A stretch of 64,000 nt of DNA from Erwinia sp. SLM-02 (GTDB lineage Bacteria > Pseudomonadota > Gammaproteobacteria > Enterobacterales > Enterobacteriaceae): assembly GCF_037450285.1 (NCBI RefSeq), contig NZ_JAQISN010000003.1, positions 1 through 64,000 on the forward strand. Direction: 5' to 3'. A program made the position numbers and the translations under genes. The notes beneath the pieces are model-generated. The model was not told where the DNA came from, made no database searches, and worked only from the letters and a program-made list of their open reading frames with translations. Shown here one piece after another: positions 35,035 through 43,767 of this stretch. Positions within the stretch are counted from its first letter, which is position 1, and the number at the start of each line of letters is the position of its first letter.

Positions 35035-35304
35035 TTATTTATACAGTTCTGCCGTAGCGTGGTAGTTGCCATCGTTATGCGCTTCGATCACGCGATAAGA
35101 GGTTGCGCCCTGCTGGTCGGCTTTATCGGACAGCTGCTGACGAATATCACTGGGTGCAGCATCAATACCGCTCACGCTGATGGTACCGACAGACTGCAGA
35201 TTCTGCTGAGCAACCTGATCGTTAGTGACCAGCTGGGCAGCACCGGCACCGAATGAGAGAACAGAAGCAAGACCTAAAGCAGCGATAGTAAATGTAGTTT
35301 TCAT
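35035..35304 (-). CDS. DUF1471 periplasmic stress protein, YhcN paralogue
   Basis: The 89-residue product has a Sec signal peptide (MKTTFTIAALGLASVLSFGAGAA) and a DUF1471/BhsA-McbA domain with GTISVSGIDAAPSDIRQQLSDKADQQGATSYRV and the ending YHATAELYK. Family members are induced by acid, oxidants or biofilm growth; the molecular action is not established. It lies directly downstream of the yhcN-like gene on the same strand. A 9-bp hairpin (accggatgc / gcatccggt, 35006-35026) follows the stop, without a T run. Confidence 0.88.
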   Translation of the reverse strand: MKTTFTIAALGLASVLSFGAGAAQLVTNDQVAQQNLQSVGTISVSGIDAAPSDIRQQLSDKADQQGATSYRVIEAHNDGNYHATAELYK

Positions 35305-35417
35305 GATATGGACTCCAGATAATTTTTTTTCAGTAACCGAAAGGGCTAAAAAACGTTTGTTATTCTTGGGGTTACCGTACAGAGAGTGTTGAAACTGAAT
35401 AACTTTTAAAATCGTTA

Positions 35418-35681
35418 TTATTTGTAGATCTCAGCGGTAGCATGCCAGTTACCGTTTTGATAGCTCTCGATAACACGGTATGCACTGGCACCTTTCTCCG
35501 TCGCTTTGCTATCCAGCGCCTGGCGGATATCCATCGGCGAACCGGCAATGCCGCTCACGCTAACGACACCGATTGACTGCAGATTCTGCGCCTGGGTGGC
35601 GTTAACGGATTCTGCGGCAAAAGAGCCAAATGACAGAGCGGATAGTACGCTTACAGCAGCAATAGTGGTTTTAACGTTCAT
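35418..35681 (-). CDS. yhcN: DUF1471 periplasmic stress protein YhcN
   Basis: The 87-residue product equals E. coli YhcN in length and aligns along its whole span: signal peptide MNVKTTIAAVSVLSALSFGSFA, then GVVSVSGIAGSPMDIRQALDSKATEKGASAYRV and the ending WHATAEIYK. In E. coli YhcN is linked to the response to cytoplasmic acid and hydrogen peroxide. I chose the ATG at 35681, preceded by GACGAGGAATC, over a codon seven residues upstream. It is the first of three tandem family copies, the third of which is broken. Confidence 0.9.
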   Translation of the reverse strand: MNVKTTIAAVSVLSALSFGSFAAESVNATQAQNLQSIGVVSVSGIAGSPMDIRQALDSKATEKGASAYRVIESYQNGNWHATAEIYK

Positions 35682-35721
35682 GATTTGATTCCTCGTCAAC
35701 AATTTTTATCTTTTTATTTGG

Positions 35722-35737
35722 TGTGATGTTCATCACG
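35722..35737. promoter_or_regulatory. CRP-like palindrome upstream of yhcN
   Basis: The sequence TGTGA-TGTTCA-TCACG matches the CRP consensus at nine of ten arm positions. It sits only about 41 bases before the yhcN start codon, so if functional it would lie near or inside the promoter and could repress rather than activate. Confidence 0.4.
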
Positions 35738-36131
35738 AAAATAAGTATAGATCTGATAACGGGAAATATTAATAGCACGCTAATAATATTTTTCTGGGAT
35801 TTATGGCTATTGTGTGCGGTTTTTATAACCAGTAGTTATAATAAATGCTTATACATTGCTCGGAGATTGTTAAATTTTCGCAAAAACATCAACCTGCGAG
35901 ACTTTAACTATTTGTGCGGTTATTTGCGGGGGATCACATGGGTGAAATAAATATCGCGATGTCTGGCCCCTGTTTTTATGCGGAAGGCCAGTCATATCTG
36001 CTGTTGTGGGGCCGGCTGGCCGTCATGGCTTAGCCGCTAACCCGGGTTAAACCTGACAAATTTCTCTGCCAAAGGTGTTAGTGCGGGGTTAACCAGTGGC
36101 AACGGATAGCCATCGCTTATAACCCTGGCTT
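35738..36131. other. AT-rich gap between yhcN and argR
   Basis: This interval is AT-rich up to about 35950, then normal in composition. An open frame of 75 codons (35723-35950) has no ribosome-binding site and no family resemblance. I see no RNA gene or terminator with confidence. Confidence 0.45.
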
Positions 36132-36602
36132 TTAAAGCTCCTGTTCGAACAGGACCAGAATCGCGTCATGCAGCTGTTTGACGGTAAACGCGCGAGCAGG
36201 GGTGATAAAGATAGTGTCATCACCGGCGATAGTACCAAGGATACCTTCTGCTTTACCCAGTGAGTCAAGAAGGCGGGCGATTAACTGTGCGGCTCCCGGG
36301 CTGGTATGGATCACCACCAGTGCATCATTAAAATCGACATCCAGTACCAGATTTTTTAACGGGCTGGTGGTGGTTGGGACACCCAGCTCGGCCGGCAGGC
36401 AGTACACCATCTCCATTTTCGCGTTGCGGGTACGCACCGCACCAAACTTGGTCAGCATCCGCGAGACCTTGGACTGATTGATATTCTCGAAGCCTTCTTC
36501 CTGCAAAGCACCGACGATTTCGCCCTGCGAGCTGAATTTTTCTTCTTTCAGTAAGGCTTTAAATGCCTTGATCAGTTCTTCTTGCTTTGATGGGTTACGC
36601 AT
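36132..36602 (-). CDS. argR: arginine repressor ArgR
   Basis: ArgR is the hexameric arginine-dependent repressor of arginine biosynthesis and a cofactor for XerCD recombination at cer-type sites. The 156-residue product has a winged-helix N-terminal domain (KFSSQGEIVGALQEEGFENINQSKVSRMLTKFGAVRTRN) and a C-terminal arginine-binding domain with the GTIAGDDTIFI motif. Length equals that of E. coli ArgR. It is divergent from mdh. Confidence 0.97.
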   Translation of the reverse strand: MRNPSKQEELIKAFKALLKEEKFSSQGEIVGALQEEGFENINQSKVSRMLTKFGAVRTRNAKMEMVYCLPAELGVPTTTSPLKNLVLDVDFNDALVVIHTSPGAAQLIARLLDSLGKAEGILGTIAGDDTIFITPARAFTVKQLHDAILVLFEQEL

Positions 36603-36656
36603 AGGTTACCGATAAAAAGGGAGTGAATAGGGGATCCCTAAGCGGGATAGTACATT

Positions 36657-36685
36657 ATTATGCAATTAAATGAATTTTTATGCAA
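36657..36685 (-). promoter_or_regulatory. argR promoter with overlapping ARG box
   Basis: On the minus strand TTGCAT (36685-36680), a 17-base spacer and CATAAT (36662-36657) form a good sigma-70 promoter. The sequence TGCATAAAAATTCA (36684-36671) matches nine of ten arm bases of the ARG-box consensus TGAAT-N4-ATTCA and covers the -35 and spacer. A second, weaker box overlaps the -10. This fits ArgR autorepression. Confidence 0.7.
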
Positions 36686-37052
36686 ACGGGAATTGTGATG
36701 TGAGGTGCCGCACCGCGACCGGACCGAAGTCTAACAAATTATGGTACTGAAAAGAAATCTAACTCGGCTGTACCATTCTGCACAATAAGTGAACAATTTG
36801 TTATAAAATTGATGTTGTTCGGATAAGTGCTATAGGTGTAAGGTACGCCGGATCACGATGTCTGCATGTTGCAACGACTGGCGACCAGCGATAACAGGAT
36901 GTAATGCGGGCATATCTTCAGCATTTGCTGCTTTTTAGTGCGTAAGCACGCAAAACAGTAAACCCGCTATCGTCATTATTCCGCAGGTCGTCTAAGGTCG
37001 TAAGCAGATGGATTTCCCGGCATAACATGCTCAAAATAATAAGGAGTTTAGG
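36686..37052. other. argR-mdh divergent regulatory region
   Basis: No gene is seen. The interval should carry the mdh promoter, which in E. coli is controlled by ArcA and CRP, but I could not assign the elements firmly. The mdh ribosome-binding site is AAGGAG at about 37040. Confidence 0.4.
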
Positions 37053-37988
37053 ATGAAAGTTGCAGTTCTCGGTGCAGCGGGTGGTATCGGTCAGGCTCTG
37101 GCCCTCCTACTGAAAACCCAGCTTCCGGCTGGTTCAGAACTCTCTCTCTATGATATCGCCCCCGTTACCCCGGGTGTTGCGGTAGACCTTAGCCATATCC
37201 CTACCGCGGTCAAAATTGAAGGCTTCAGTGGTGAAGATGCGACCCCGGCTTTGCAGGGTGCTGATGTGGTACTGATTTCCGCCGGCGTGGCGCGTAAACC
37301 GGGTATGGACCGTTCCGACCTGTTTAACGTCAATGCGGGTATTGTGCGCAACCTGATTGAGCAGGTCGCTGCGACCTCGCCAAAAGCGCTGATTGGCATT
37401 ATCACTAACCCGGTTAATACCACGGTGGCCATCGCGGCTGAAGTGCTGAAAAAAGCCGGCGTGTATGACAAAAACAAACTGTTCGGCGTGACCACGCTGG
37501 ATATTATCCGCGCCAACACTTTTGTTGCTGAGCTGAAGGGCAAGCAGCCGCAGGAACTGAATGTCCCTGTCGTGGGCGGCCACTCAGGCGTCACCATCCT
37601 CCCTCTGCTGTCGCAGATTGAAGGCGTCAGCTTTACCGAGCAGGAAGCGGCCGATCTGACGAAGCGCATTCAGAATGCCGGCACCGAAGTGGTTGAGGCG
37701 AAAGCCGGTGGCGGGTCTGCAACGCTCTCTATGGGGCAGGCAGCCGCACGCTTCGGGCTGTCGCTGGTACGCGCTCTGAAAGGGGAAAGCGATGTCGTGG
37801 AATGCGCCTATGTTGAAGGCAACGGCGAATATGCACGCTTCTTCTCACAGCCGCTGCTGCTGGGTAAAAATGGTATTGTTGAACGTCGGCCAATCGGCAA
37901 GCTGAGTGCGTTCGAACAGCAGTCTCTGGATCATATGCTGGATACGCTGAAAAAAGACATCGCCCTCGGCGAAGATTTTATTAAGTAA
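37053..37988 (+). CDS. mdh: malate dehydrogenase
   Basis: Mdh interconverts malate and oxaloacetate with NAD in the citric acid cycle. The 311-residue product begins MKVAVLGAAGGIGQALALLL (dinucleotide loop) and contains the substrate arginines (RKPGMDRSDL), the catalytic aspartate in TLDIIRANTF and the histidine in VGGHSGVTI. One residue shorter than E. coli Mdh. A perfect 24-base palindrome (37998-38021) without a T run separates it from convergent degS. Confidence 0.98.
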   Translation: MKVAVLGAAGGIGQALALLLKTQLPAGSELSLYDIAPVTPGVAVDLSHIPTAVKIEGFSGEDATPALQGADVVLISAGVARKPGMDRSDLFNVNAGIVRNLIEQVAATSPKALIGIITNPVNTTVAIAAEVLKKAGVYDKNKLFGVTTLDIIRANTFVAELKGKQPQELNVPVVGGHSGVTILPLLSQIEGVSFTEQEAADLTKRIQNAGTEVVEAKAGGGSATLSMGQAAARFGLSLVRALKGESDVVECAYVEGNGEYARFFSQPLLLGKNGIVERRPIGKLSAFEQQSLDHMLDTLKKDIALGEDFIK

Positions 37989-38040
37989 GTCCGCATGTCG
38001 CCCCGTCGGCCGACGGGGCGATGCAGCCTGGCGTAACCCG

Positions 38041-39096
38041 CTACTGGCTCTTATTCTCTTCAGGGTATTCCAGCACCGTAACCGGCAGCGTCATCTTCTT
38101 ATCATTACGCAGGATCTCAACCTCGATCACCGTCCCGGGACGGATCTCCGCAACCTGATCCATAGTTTCCATTGCGGAGACGGCAGGGGCGTTGTTCACG
38201 CGTGTAATCACATCATGGATCTGCAGACCGGCGATCTGTGCCGGTCCGGTCGGATTCATTCCGGTTATCACAATGCCCTGCGGGTGTTCCAGCGTGGTGT
38301 TCTGGCCGGTAAAGCGTGGGATCTCTTCACCGGTAATACCGATATAGCCGCGGATCACCCGTCCGTCACGGATCAGCTTATCCATAATCTTGGTAGCCAG
38401 CCGTGTAGGGATCGCAAAACCCAGTCCCTCCGGCGTTTCGCCATCGCTGCTCTTATCAAAGGAGAGCGTGTTGATCCCCATCAGTTCACCCAGTGAATTA
38501 ATCAGTGCGCCACCGGAGTTACCGCGGTTAATCGAGGCATCTGTCTGCAGGAAATCCTGATGTCGCGAGGGGCTCAGCCCTACGCGGCCGGTCGCACCGA
38601 TAATCCCCTGGGTGACCGTCTGACCGATGTTATACGGGTTGCCAATGGCCATCACCAGATCGCCAATATGGGCAACGCGTTTCGGATTGATAGGGATGAC
38701 CGGCAAATTGGAGGCGGTGATCTTCAGTACGGCGAGGTCGGTCAGCGAATCAGAACCTACCAGCATGGCTTCAAAATAACGCCCGTCCTGCAGGCGAACG
38801 ATAATCTGATTCGCATCATTGATAACGTGCTTGTTGGTCAGAATATAGCCGCGGGGATCCATAATGACCCCGGAGCCCAGCACATCAGAGGAATTGCTGG
38901 CGCTGCGGTTATAAACGTAAACCACCGCAGGCGCAGCGCGCCGGACGGCATCGTTATAGCTGACCGGTTCCTGGTCGGCGTTGCCGCCTGGCTGGGACAG
39001 CAGATCGCCGCCGAACCTGAGGCCCGGTACGGCTAGCAGAAGAATTCCAGCCACAATCAGGCCGAATATCACGGAACGTAACAGTTTAGGAAACAT
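38041..39096 (-). CDS. degS: site-1 protease DegS
   Basis: DegS is the inner-membrane-anchored trimeric serine protease that senses misfolded outer-membrane proteins and cuts RseA to release sigma-E. The 351-residue product has an N-terminal anchor (LLRSVIFGLIVAGILLLAVPG), a trypsin-like domain with the catalytic serine in RGNSGGALIN and one PDZ domain (GIVITGMNPTGPAQIAGLQ). It lies 81 bases after degQ and is likely transcribed from its own promoter or with degQ. Confidence 0.96.
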   Translation of the reverse strand: MFPKLLRSVIFGLIVAGILLLAVPGLRFGGDLLSQPGGNADQEPVSYNDAVRRAAPAVVYVYNRSASNSSDVLGSGVIMDPRGYILTNKHVINDANQIIVRLQDGRYFEAMLVGSDSLTDLAVLKITASNLPVIPINPKRVAHIGDLVMAIGNPYNIGQTVTQGIIGATGRVGLSPSRHQDFLQTDASINRGNSGGALINSLGELMGINTLSFDKSSDGETPEGLGFAIPTRLATKIMDKLIRDGRVIRGYIGITGEEIPRFTGQNTTLEHPQGIVITGMNPTGPAQIAGLQIHDVITRVNNAPAVSAMETMDQVAEIRPGTVIEVEILRNDKKMTLPVTVLEYPEENKSQ

Positions 39097-39177
39097 GGTT
39101 TTAAGCGGTGAATGAATGAACTACGGGCAGGATAGCATGAGTTGCGCGGGCACAGTAGCCTGTGCCCGCACGGTGGG

Positions 39178-40551
39178 CTACTGAAGCAGTAAATAGATAC
39201 TGTCGCTGCCGCGAATGATATTCAGCGCCAGCAGCGGTGGCTTGCCTTCCAGCAGCTTGCTCAGTTCTGCCAGATTCTGGACCGGGGTGCGGTTCAGGCC
39301 GACAATCACATCATCTTTCTGCAGGCCAGAGAGCGCCGCGGGGGTACCCTTCTCAACGTTATCCACCTTGACGCCTTTCGTACCATCCGCCGCCGCACCG
39401 TCGCTGAGCGTTGATCCCAGTAGAGCCGGTGCCAGCTGTGCCGCACTCACGGCACTCTGGGTGCTGTTGTCCAGCTTAACGCTGACGGTGACCGGTTTTC
39501 CTTCATGCAGCAGACCCACCTTCACTTCCTGTCCCGGTGGCGTGGTGCCGATTTTCACCCGCAGTTCGGCAAAGTTATTTACCGGTTTGCCGTCCACGCT
39601 GGTGATAATATCACCGGCTTTAATGCCCGCTTTAGCCGCTGCCGACCCGGCCAGCACTTCATTTACAAAGGCTCCGCGCTGCACGTCAACGTTAAACGCT
39701 TTGGCCATATCAGCGGTCATTTCCGTGCCTTTAATACCGAGCTGGCCGCGTTTGACTTCACCAAATTTGATCAGCTGCTGGGCGAGATCCATAGCCATAT
39801 TGCTCGGTATGGCGAAGCCGATGCCGATATTGCCGCCCGCCGAGGAGAGAATCGCCGTATTCAGGCCAATCAGCTCACCGTTGAGGTTAACCAGCGCTCC
39901 GCCGGAGTTGCCGCGGTTTATGGCGGCATCGGTCTGGATAAAGTTTTCCAGCCCTTCAAGATTCAGGCCGCTGCGGCCCAAAGCGGAAACGATACCGGAA
40001 GTCGCCGTCTGGCCCAGGCCAAACGGGTTGCCGATAGCAACGGTAAAGTCGCCGACTTTCAGCTGGTCCGAATCCGCTATCGCGACCTGAGTCAGCTTTG
40101 TCGCCCCGTTCAGCTGGATTAGCGCCACGTCGGTCTGCTCATCGTCGCCAATCAGTTTGGCGTCAAATTCACGGCCGTCGCTGAGCTGTACTTTAATCTT
40201 GTCTGCGCCGTTCACCACATGATAGTTGGTCAGCACGTAGCCCTTAGCCGCATCGATGACGACACCGGAAGCCAGGCCCTCGAAAGGTTGCTTCGGTCCG
40301 TCATCCTGCTCGCCGTCCTGTCCCAGAAAGCGTTTCAACTGTTCAGGGATCTGCTGATCCTGCTTTTGCGTTCCTTCAACATAAACGCTGACCACGGCAG
40401 GTAACACTTTTTCCAGCATAGGGGCCAGGCTGGGCAGCGGTTGTCCCTCGACTTGCGCAGGCAGTGATGCCTGGGCTGAAGGGGCAACCAGAGCCAGGTT
40501 AAGGCCGAGGCTGAATGCTAATGCGCTTAACAGAAATGACTTTTTTTTCAT
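39178..40551 (-). CDS. degQ: periplasmic serine protease DegQ
   Basis: DegQ is a periplasmic protease-chaperone of the HtrA family. The 457-residue product has a signal peptide (MKKKSFLLSALAFSLGLNLALVAPSAQA), the catalytic triad with serine in RGNSGGALVN and two PDZ domains (QRGAFVNEVLAGSAAAKAG; VKVDNVEKGTPAALSG). The frame is open for 35 further codons upstream, but the ATG at 40551 begins the signal peptide and matches family length. Confidence 0.96.
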   Translation of the reverse strand: MKKKSFLLSALAFSLGLNLALVAPSAQASLPAQVEGQPLPSLAPMLEKVLPAVVSVYVEGTQKQDQQIPEQLKRFLGQDGEQDDGPKQPFEGLASGVVIDAAKGYVLTNYHVVNGADKIKVQLSDGREFDAKLIGDDEQTDVALIQLNGATKLTQVAIADSDQLKVGDFTVAIGNPFGLGQTATSGIVSALGRSGLNLEGLENFIQTDAAINRGNSGGALVNLNGELIGLNTAILSSAGGNIGIGFAIPSNMAMDLAQQLIKFGEVKRGQLGIKGTEMTADMAKAFNVDVQRGAFVNEVLAGSAAAKAGIKAGDIITSVDGKPVNNFAELRVKIGTTPPGQEVKVGLLHEGKPVTVSVKLDNSTQSAVSAAQLAPALLGSTLSDGAAADGTKGVKVDNVEKGTPAALSGLQKDDVIVGLNRTPVQNLAELSKLLEGKPPLLALNIIRGSDSIYLLLQ

Positions 40552-40670
40552 CGCTACGACGCTCTCGCTACCGGAGAAGTGATATGGATATCCTGCACAT
40601 GCAGGCTCTGAGGTGTAACTGACAGCGATATTTGCAACGAAATGGGGTGCCAGCACCCCATAAGAATGGC

Positions 40671-41072
40671 TTATTTTCCTGCGGGGCGTTCACCGCGCAG
40701 CAGGCCGGATGCGCTGTCCGGGTAGTCTCGTGGCATCTGTACCGGTGCCTGATCGTTATCGGCTTCTGATTCAGTTAGCTGATAAGCAAAGGGATTTTTC
40801 TCTCCCGGCAGGTTAGGCAGCAGGTCGTTAGACCCTTTTGCCATATGCTGGTACAGCTGACGATAATCGCGGGCCATATTGTCCAGCAGCTCGGCGCTGT
40901 GGGCAAAATGGTTGGTCAGCTCTTCGCGGTATTCCGCCAGCTCGGCCTTACTTTTTTCCAGTTCATACTGCAGCGAGCGCTGCTCACGCAGTTTCTTGTT
41001 GCCAAAACGCATTGCAACCGCGCCGATAATAATCCCAACAACTAACCCAATAAGCGCGTATTCCCAGGTCAT
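40671..41072 (-). CDS. zapG: cell division / envelope protein ZapG (YhcB)
   Basis: ZapG is an inner-membrane protein linked to the divisome and elongasome. The 133-residue product starts MTWEYALIGLVVGIIIGAVAMRF, one membrane helix, followed by a long coiled coil (KLREQRSLQYELEKSKAELAEYREEL) and a disordered tail ending SGLLRGERPAGK. The ATG at 41072 was preferred over a frame opening at 41120. It is divergent from zapE. Confidence 0.93.
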   Translation of the reverse strand: MTWEYALIGLVVGIIIGAVAMRFGNKKLREQRSLQYELEKSKAELAEYREELTNHFAHSAELLDNMARDYRQLYQHMAKGSNDLLPNLPGEKNPFAYQLTESEADNDQAPVQMPRDYPDSASGLLRGERPAGK

Positions 41073-41249
41073 AATAACTCCCGTTTTGTCTTCGTTGTTC
41101 CGTAGGGTCTTTCCATTCACTGTTAGCCACTATAACCGCTAATGTTATGGAAGTGGAATCCTGTGGCTGCTTCGCTTAGTGTAGAACGACTTTTTTTTCG
41201 ACGATCAACCCCCCGGCACGGCCATTTTTTCAGGGAATGTGACTAAATT

Positions 41250-42377
41250 ATGCAAAAGATGTCCCCTCTGGCGCTCTATGAGCAGGCGCTGGGAAACGGC
41301 GAGTATCAGCCTGATGAAGTACAGCGCGCAGCAATCACCCAGCTTGACGGTATATGGCAGGCGCTAAGCGGTTCACGTGCGGCTCCGGTTCAGAGCAGCG
41401 GCGGTCTTTTTGGCAAATTAAATAAGCTGTTGGGCAAAGGAAAAACTGAGACTCAGCCCCCGGCGCGTGGCCTGTATATGTGGGGCGGAGTTGGCCGTGG
41501 AAAAACCTGGCTGATGGACATGTTTTTTCAGGCAATTCCTGGTGAGCGCAAGCAACGCCTGCATTTTCACCGCTTTATGCTGCGCGTTCATGAAGAGCTG
41601 ACCGAGCTGCAGGGAAAAAGCGATCCGCTGCAAACCGTCGCCGATCGCTTCAAGGCAGAAACGGATTTGCTGTGCTTTGATGAGTTTTTTGTCTCAGATA
41701 TTACCGATGCGATGCTGCTGGGCACGCTGATGGAGGCGCTGTTCAGCCGCGGTATTACGCTGGTGGCTACCTCAAACATTCCGCCGGACGATCTCTATCG
41801 TAACGGTTTGCAACGTGCACGTTTCCTTCCGGCTATCGAGATGATCAAGCAGCATTGCGACATCATGAACGTCGACGCCGGCATTGATTACCGCCTGCGT
41901 ACGCTCACTTCCGCTCATTTGTGGATGACGCCGTTGGGCGAGTCCACGTCAAAAGAGATGGAGCGGATGTTTGTTGCGCTGGCCGGTAAGCCCCGGGAAG
42001 CGCATGAACCGCTGGATATTAACCACCGGCAGCTGCCTACCCTCGGCATGGCGGAAGGCGTGCTGGCAATGAGTTTCCTCACGCTGTGTGGCGAAGGGCG
42101 AAGCCAACACGACTATATTGAGCTATCTCGCCGTTTTCACAGCGTATTGCTGTATGATGTGCCGGTGATGATTTACAAAACCGAAGATCAGGCCCGGCGT
42201 TTTCTGGCGCTGGTAGATGAGTTTTACGAGCGTCACGTGAAGCTGGTGGTCTCGGCGGAAACGTCACTGTACGAGATTTATCAGGGCACGCGGCTGAAGT
42301 TTGAGTATCAGCGCTGTGTTTCCCGCCTGCAGGAAATGCAGAGTGAAGAGTACCTGCGGCTGCCGCATTTGCCCTGA
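41250..42377 (+). CDS. zapE: cell division ATPase ZapE
   Basis: ZapE is an AFG1-like ATPase that associates with the Z-ring under low oxygen or heat and also affects respiratory chain quality. The 375-residue product contains Walker A GGVGRGKTWLMD, Walker B LLCFDEFFVSDI and the conserved end CVSRLQEMQSEEYL. Length equals that of E. coli ZapE. No clear terminator follows before the rplM promoter. Confidence 0.95.
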   Translation: MQKMSPLALYEQALGNGEYQPDEVQRAAITQLDGIWQALSGSRAAPVQSSGGLFGKLNKLLGKGKTETQPPARGLYMWGGVGRGKTWLMDMFFQAIPGERKQRLHFHRFMLRVHEELTELQGKSDPLQTVADRFKAETDLLCFDEFFVSDITDAMLLGTLMEALFSRGITLVATSNIPPDDLYRNGLQRARFLPAIEMIKQHCDIMNVDAGIDYRLRTLTSAHLWMTPLGESTSKEMERMFVALAGKPREAHEPLDINHRQLPTLGMAEGVLAMSFLTLCGEGRSQHDYIELSRRFHSVLLYDVPVMIYKTEDQARRFLALVDEFYERHVKLVVSAETSLYEIYQGTRLKFEYQRCVSRLQEMQSEEYLRLPHLP

Positions 42378-42420
42378 GCAAAAAAGACCTGGCGGAACGG
42401 CAATTTTATCGCAGAAAGTG

Positions 42421-42450
42421 TTCGATTTTTATGGGCGACTTCTCTATAAT
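42421..42450 (+). promoter_or_regulatory. rplM-rpsI promoter
   Basis: A perfect -10 TATAAT (42445-42450) lies 18 bases after a weak -35 (TTCGAT, 42421-42426). The transcript would start near 42457 and have a leader of about 160 bases before rplM. In E. coli this leader is the target of feedback by L13; the sequence here (gtgggcttgc to ccaacgtg, 42523-42595) could fold, but I did not confirm a structure. Confidence 0.6.
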
Positions 42451-42619
42451 CTTGCGACCCCACGTTACAACAAAGGTTTTTTTCCCAAAACTCTTTGTGT
42501 TCCAGTAACTCTATCCGAAGGGGTGGGCTTGCTGGTCAAGATGGTCGTGTGAGCTCCAACCGTTTATTCAAGCGTTTGGGATTTCACCAACGTGTAACTT
42601 AATTTGGGTAAGCTTTTAG

Positions 42620-43048
42620 ATGAAAACTTTTACAGCTAAACCAGAAACCGTCCAACGTGACTGGTATGTTGTTGACGCAACAGGCAAAACTTTAGGTCGT
42701 TTAGCGACTGAACTTGCTCGTCGTCTGCGCGGTAAGCACAAAGCGGAATACACTCCGCACGTAGATACTGGTGATTACATTATCGTTCTGAACGCTGAGA
42801 AAGTTGCCGTAACTGGTAACAAGCGTACCGATAAAGTGTATTACCATCACACCGGCCACATCGGTGGTATCAAGCAAGCGACCTTCGAAGAGATGATTGC
42901 TCGCCGTCCTGAGCGTGTGATTGAAATCGCGGTTAAAGGCATGCTGCCAAAGGGCCCGCTGGGTCGTGCTATGTACCGTAAACTGAAAGTTTACGCGGGC
43001 AACGAGCACAACCATGCGGCACAGCAACCGCAAGTTCTTGACATTTAA
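42620..43048 (+). CDS. rplM: 50S ribosomal protein L13
   Basis: L13 is an early-assembly protein of the large subunit. The 142-residue product begins MKTFTAKPETVQRDWYVVDATGKTLGRLATELARRLRGKHKAEYTPHVD-like and is almost identical to the E. coli protein. It leads a two-gene operon with rpsI, 15 bases apart. Confidence 0.99.
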   Translation: MKTFTAKPETVQRDWYVVDATGKTLGRLATELARRLRGKHKAEYTPHVDTGDYIIVLNAEKVAVTGNKRTDKVYYHHTGHIGGIKQATFEEMIARRPERVIEIAVKGMLPKGPLGRAMYRKLKVYAGNEHNHAAQQPQVLDI

Positions 43049-43063
43049 TCGGGATTACAGGCA

Positions 43064-43456
43064 ATGGCTGAGAATCAAAACTACGGCACTGGTCGCCGCA
43101 AAAGCTCTACCGCTCGCGTATTTATCAAGCCGGGCAGTGGTAACATCGTAATCAACCAGCGTTCTCTGGAACAGTACTTCGGTCGTGAAACTGCCCGCAT
43201 GGTAGTTCGTCAGCCGCTGGAACTGCTGGACATGGTTGGTAAATTCGATCTGTACATCACCGTTAAAGGTGGTGGTATCTCTGGTCAGGCTGGTGCGATC
43301 CGTCACGGTATCACCCGCGCTCTGATGGAGTTCGATGAGTCTCTGCGTGGCGAACTGCGTAAAGCAGGCTTCGTTACTCGTGATGCTCGTCAGGTTGAAC
43401 GTAAGAAAGTCGGTCTGCGTAAAGCACGTCGTCGTCCACAGTTCTCCAAACGTTAA
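43064..43456 (+). CDS. rpsI: 30S ribosomal protein S9
   Basis: S9 sits at the head of the small subunit and its C-terminal tail contacts P-site tRNA. The 130-residue product ends in the conserved basic tail RKKVGLRKARRRPQFSKR. The gene follows rplM and is followed by a strong terminator. Confidence 0.99.
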   Translation: MAENQNYGTGRRKSSTARVFIKPGSGNIVINQRSLEQYFGRETARMVVRQPLELLDMVGKFDLYITVKGGGISGQAGAIRHGITRALMEFDESLRGELRKAGFVTRDARQVERKKVGLRKARRRPQFSKR

Positions 43457-43490
43457 TTTATTCTGCTTCGGCAGAGTCAATTATCGAAAA

Positions 43491-43516
43491 ACCCGGTGCC
43501 TGGCGCCGGGTTTTTT
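43491..43516 (+). terminator. rplM-rpsI terminator
   Basis: The GC stem (acccggtgcc / ggcgccgggt, with one G-T pair) is followed by six Ts, 34 bases past the rpsI stop. Confidence 0.85.
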
Positions 43517-43767
43517 ATTTTCTACTGGTGCAAAAAGCGCGAAAGTAATCTTGCTTTATCACTTTTCCCTCGTAAATCGGTATTCGTCCCCGCACAAGCT
43601 GGCTAAAATCTGGTAAACTGTGTGTCACTTTGTGCCCATTGGCCAGTCAACAATGACGTGTAGCTCCCGCTGAGTCTGGAGCGTTCAATCATCGGGCTAA
43701 TGGCAATAACGAGTCGCCGCGTGGATGGCTATTCGCAGTAATTTTCTGGATAAACTTGGAGGTTTAC
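43517..43767. other. rpsI-sspA intergenic region
   Basis: No gene is visible. It holds the sspA promoter, with a possible -10 TAAACT at 43614-43619 that lacks a good -35, and a strong ribosome-binding site (TTGGAGG) before sspA. Confidence 0.45.

Noticed and set aside
35723..35950. 75-codon frame in the yhcN-argR gap
   Set aside because: It begins inside the CRP-like palindrome, lacks a ribosome-binding site and reads like AT-rich noncoding DNA.
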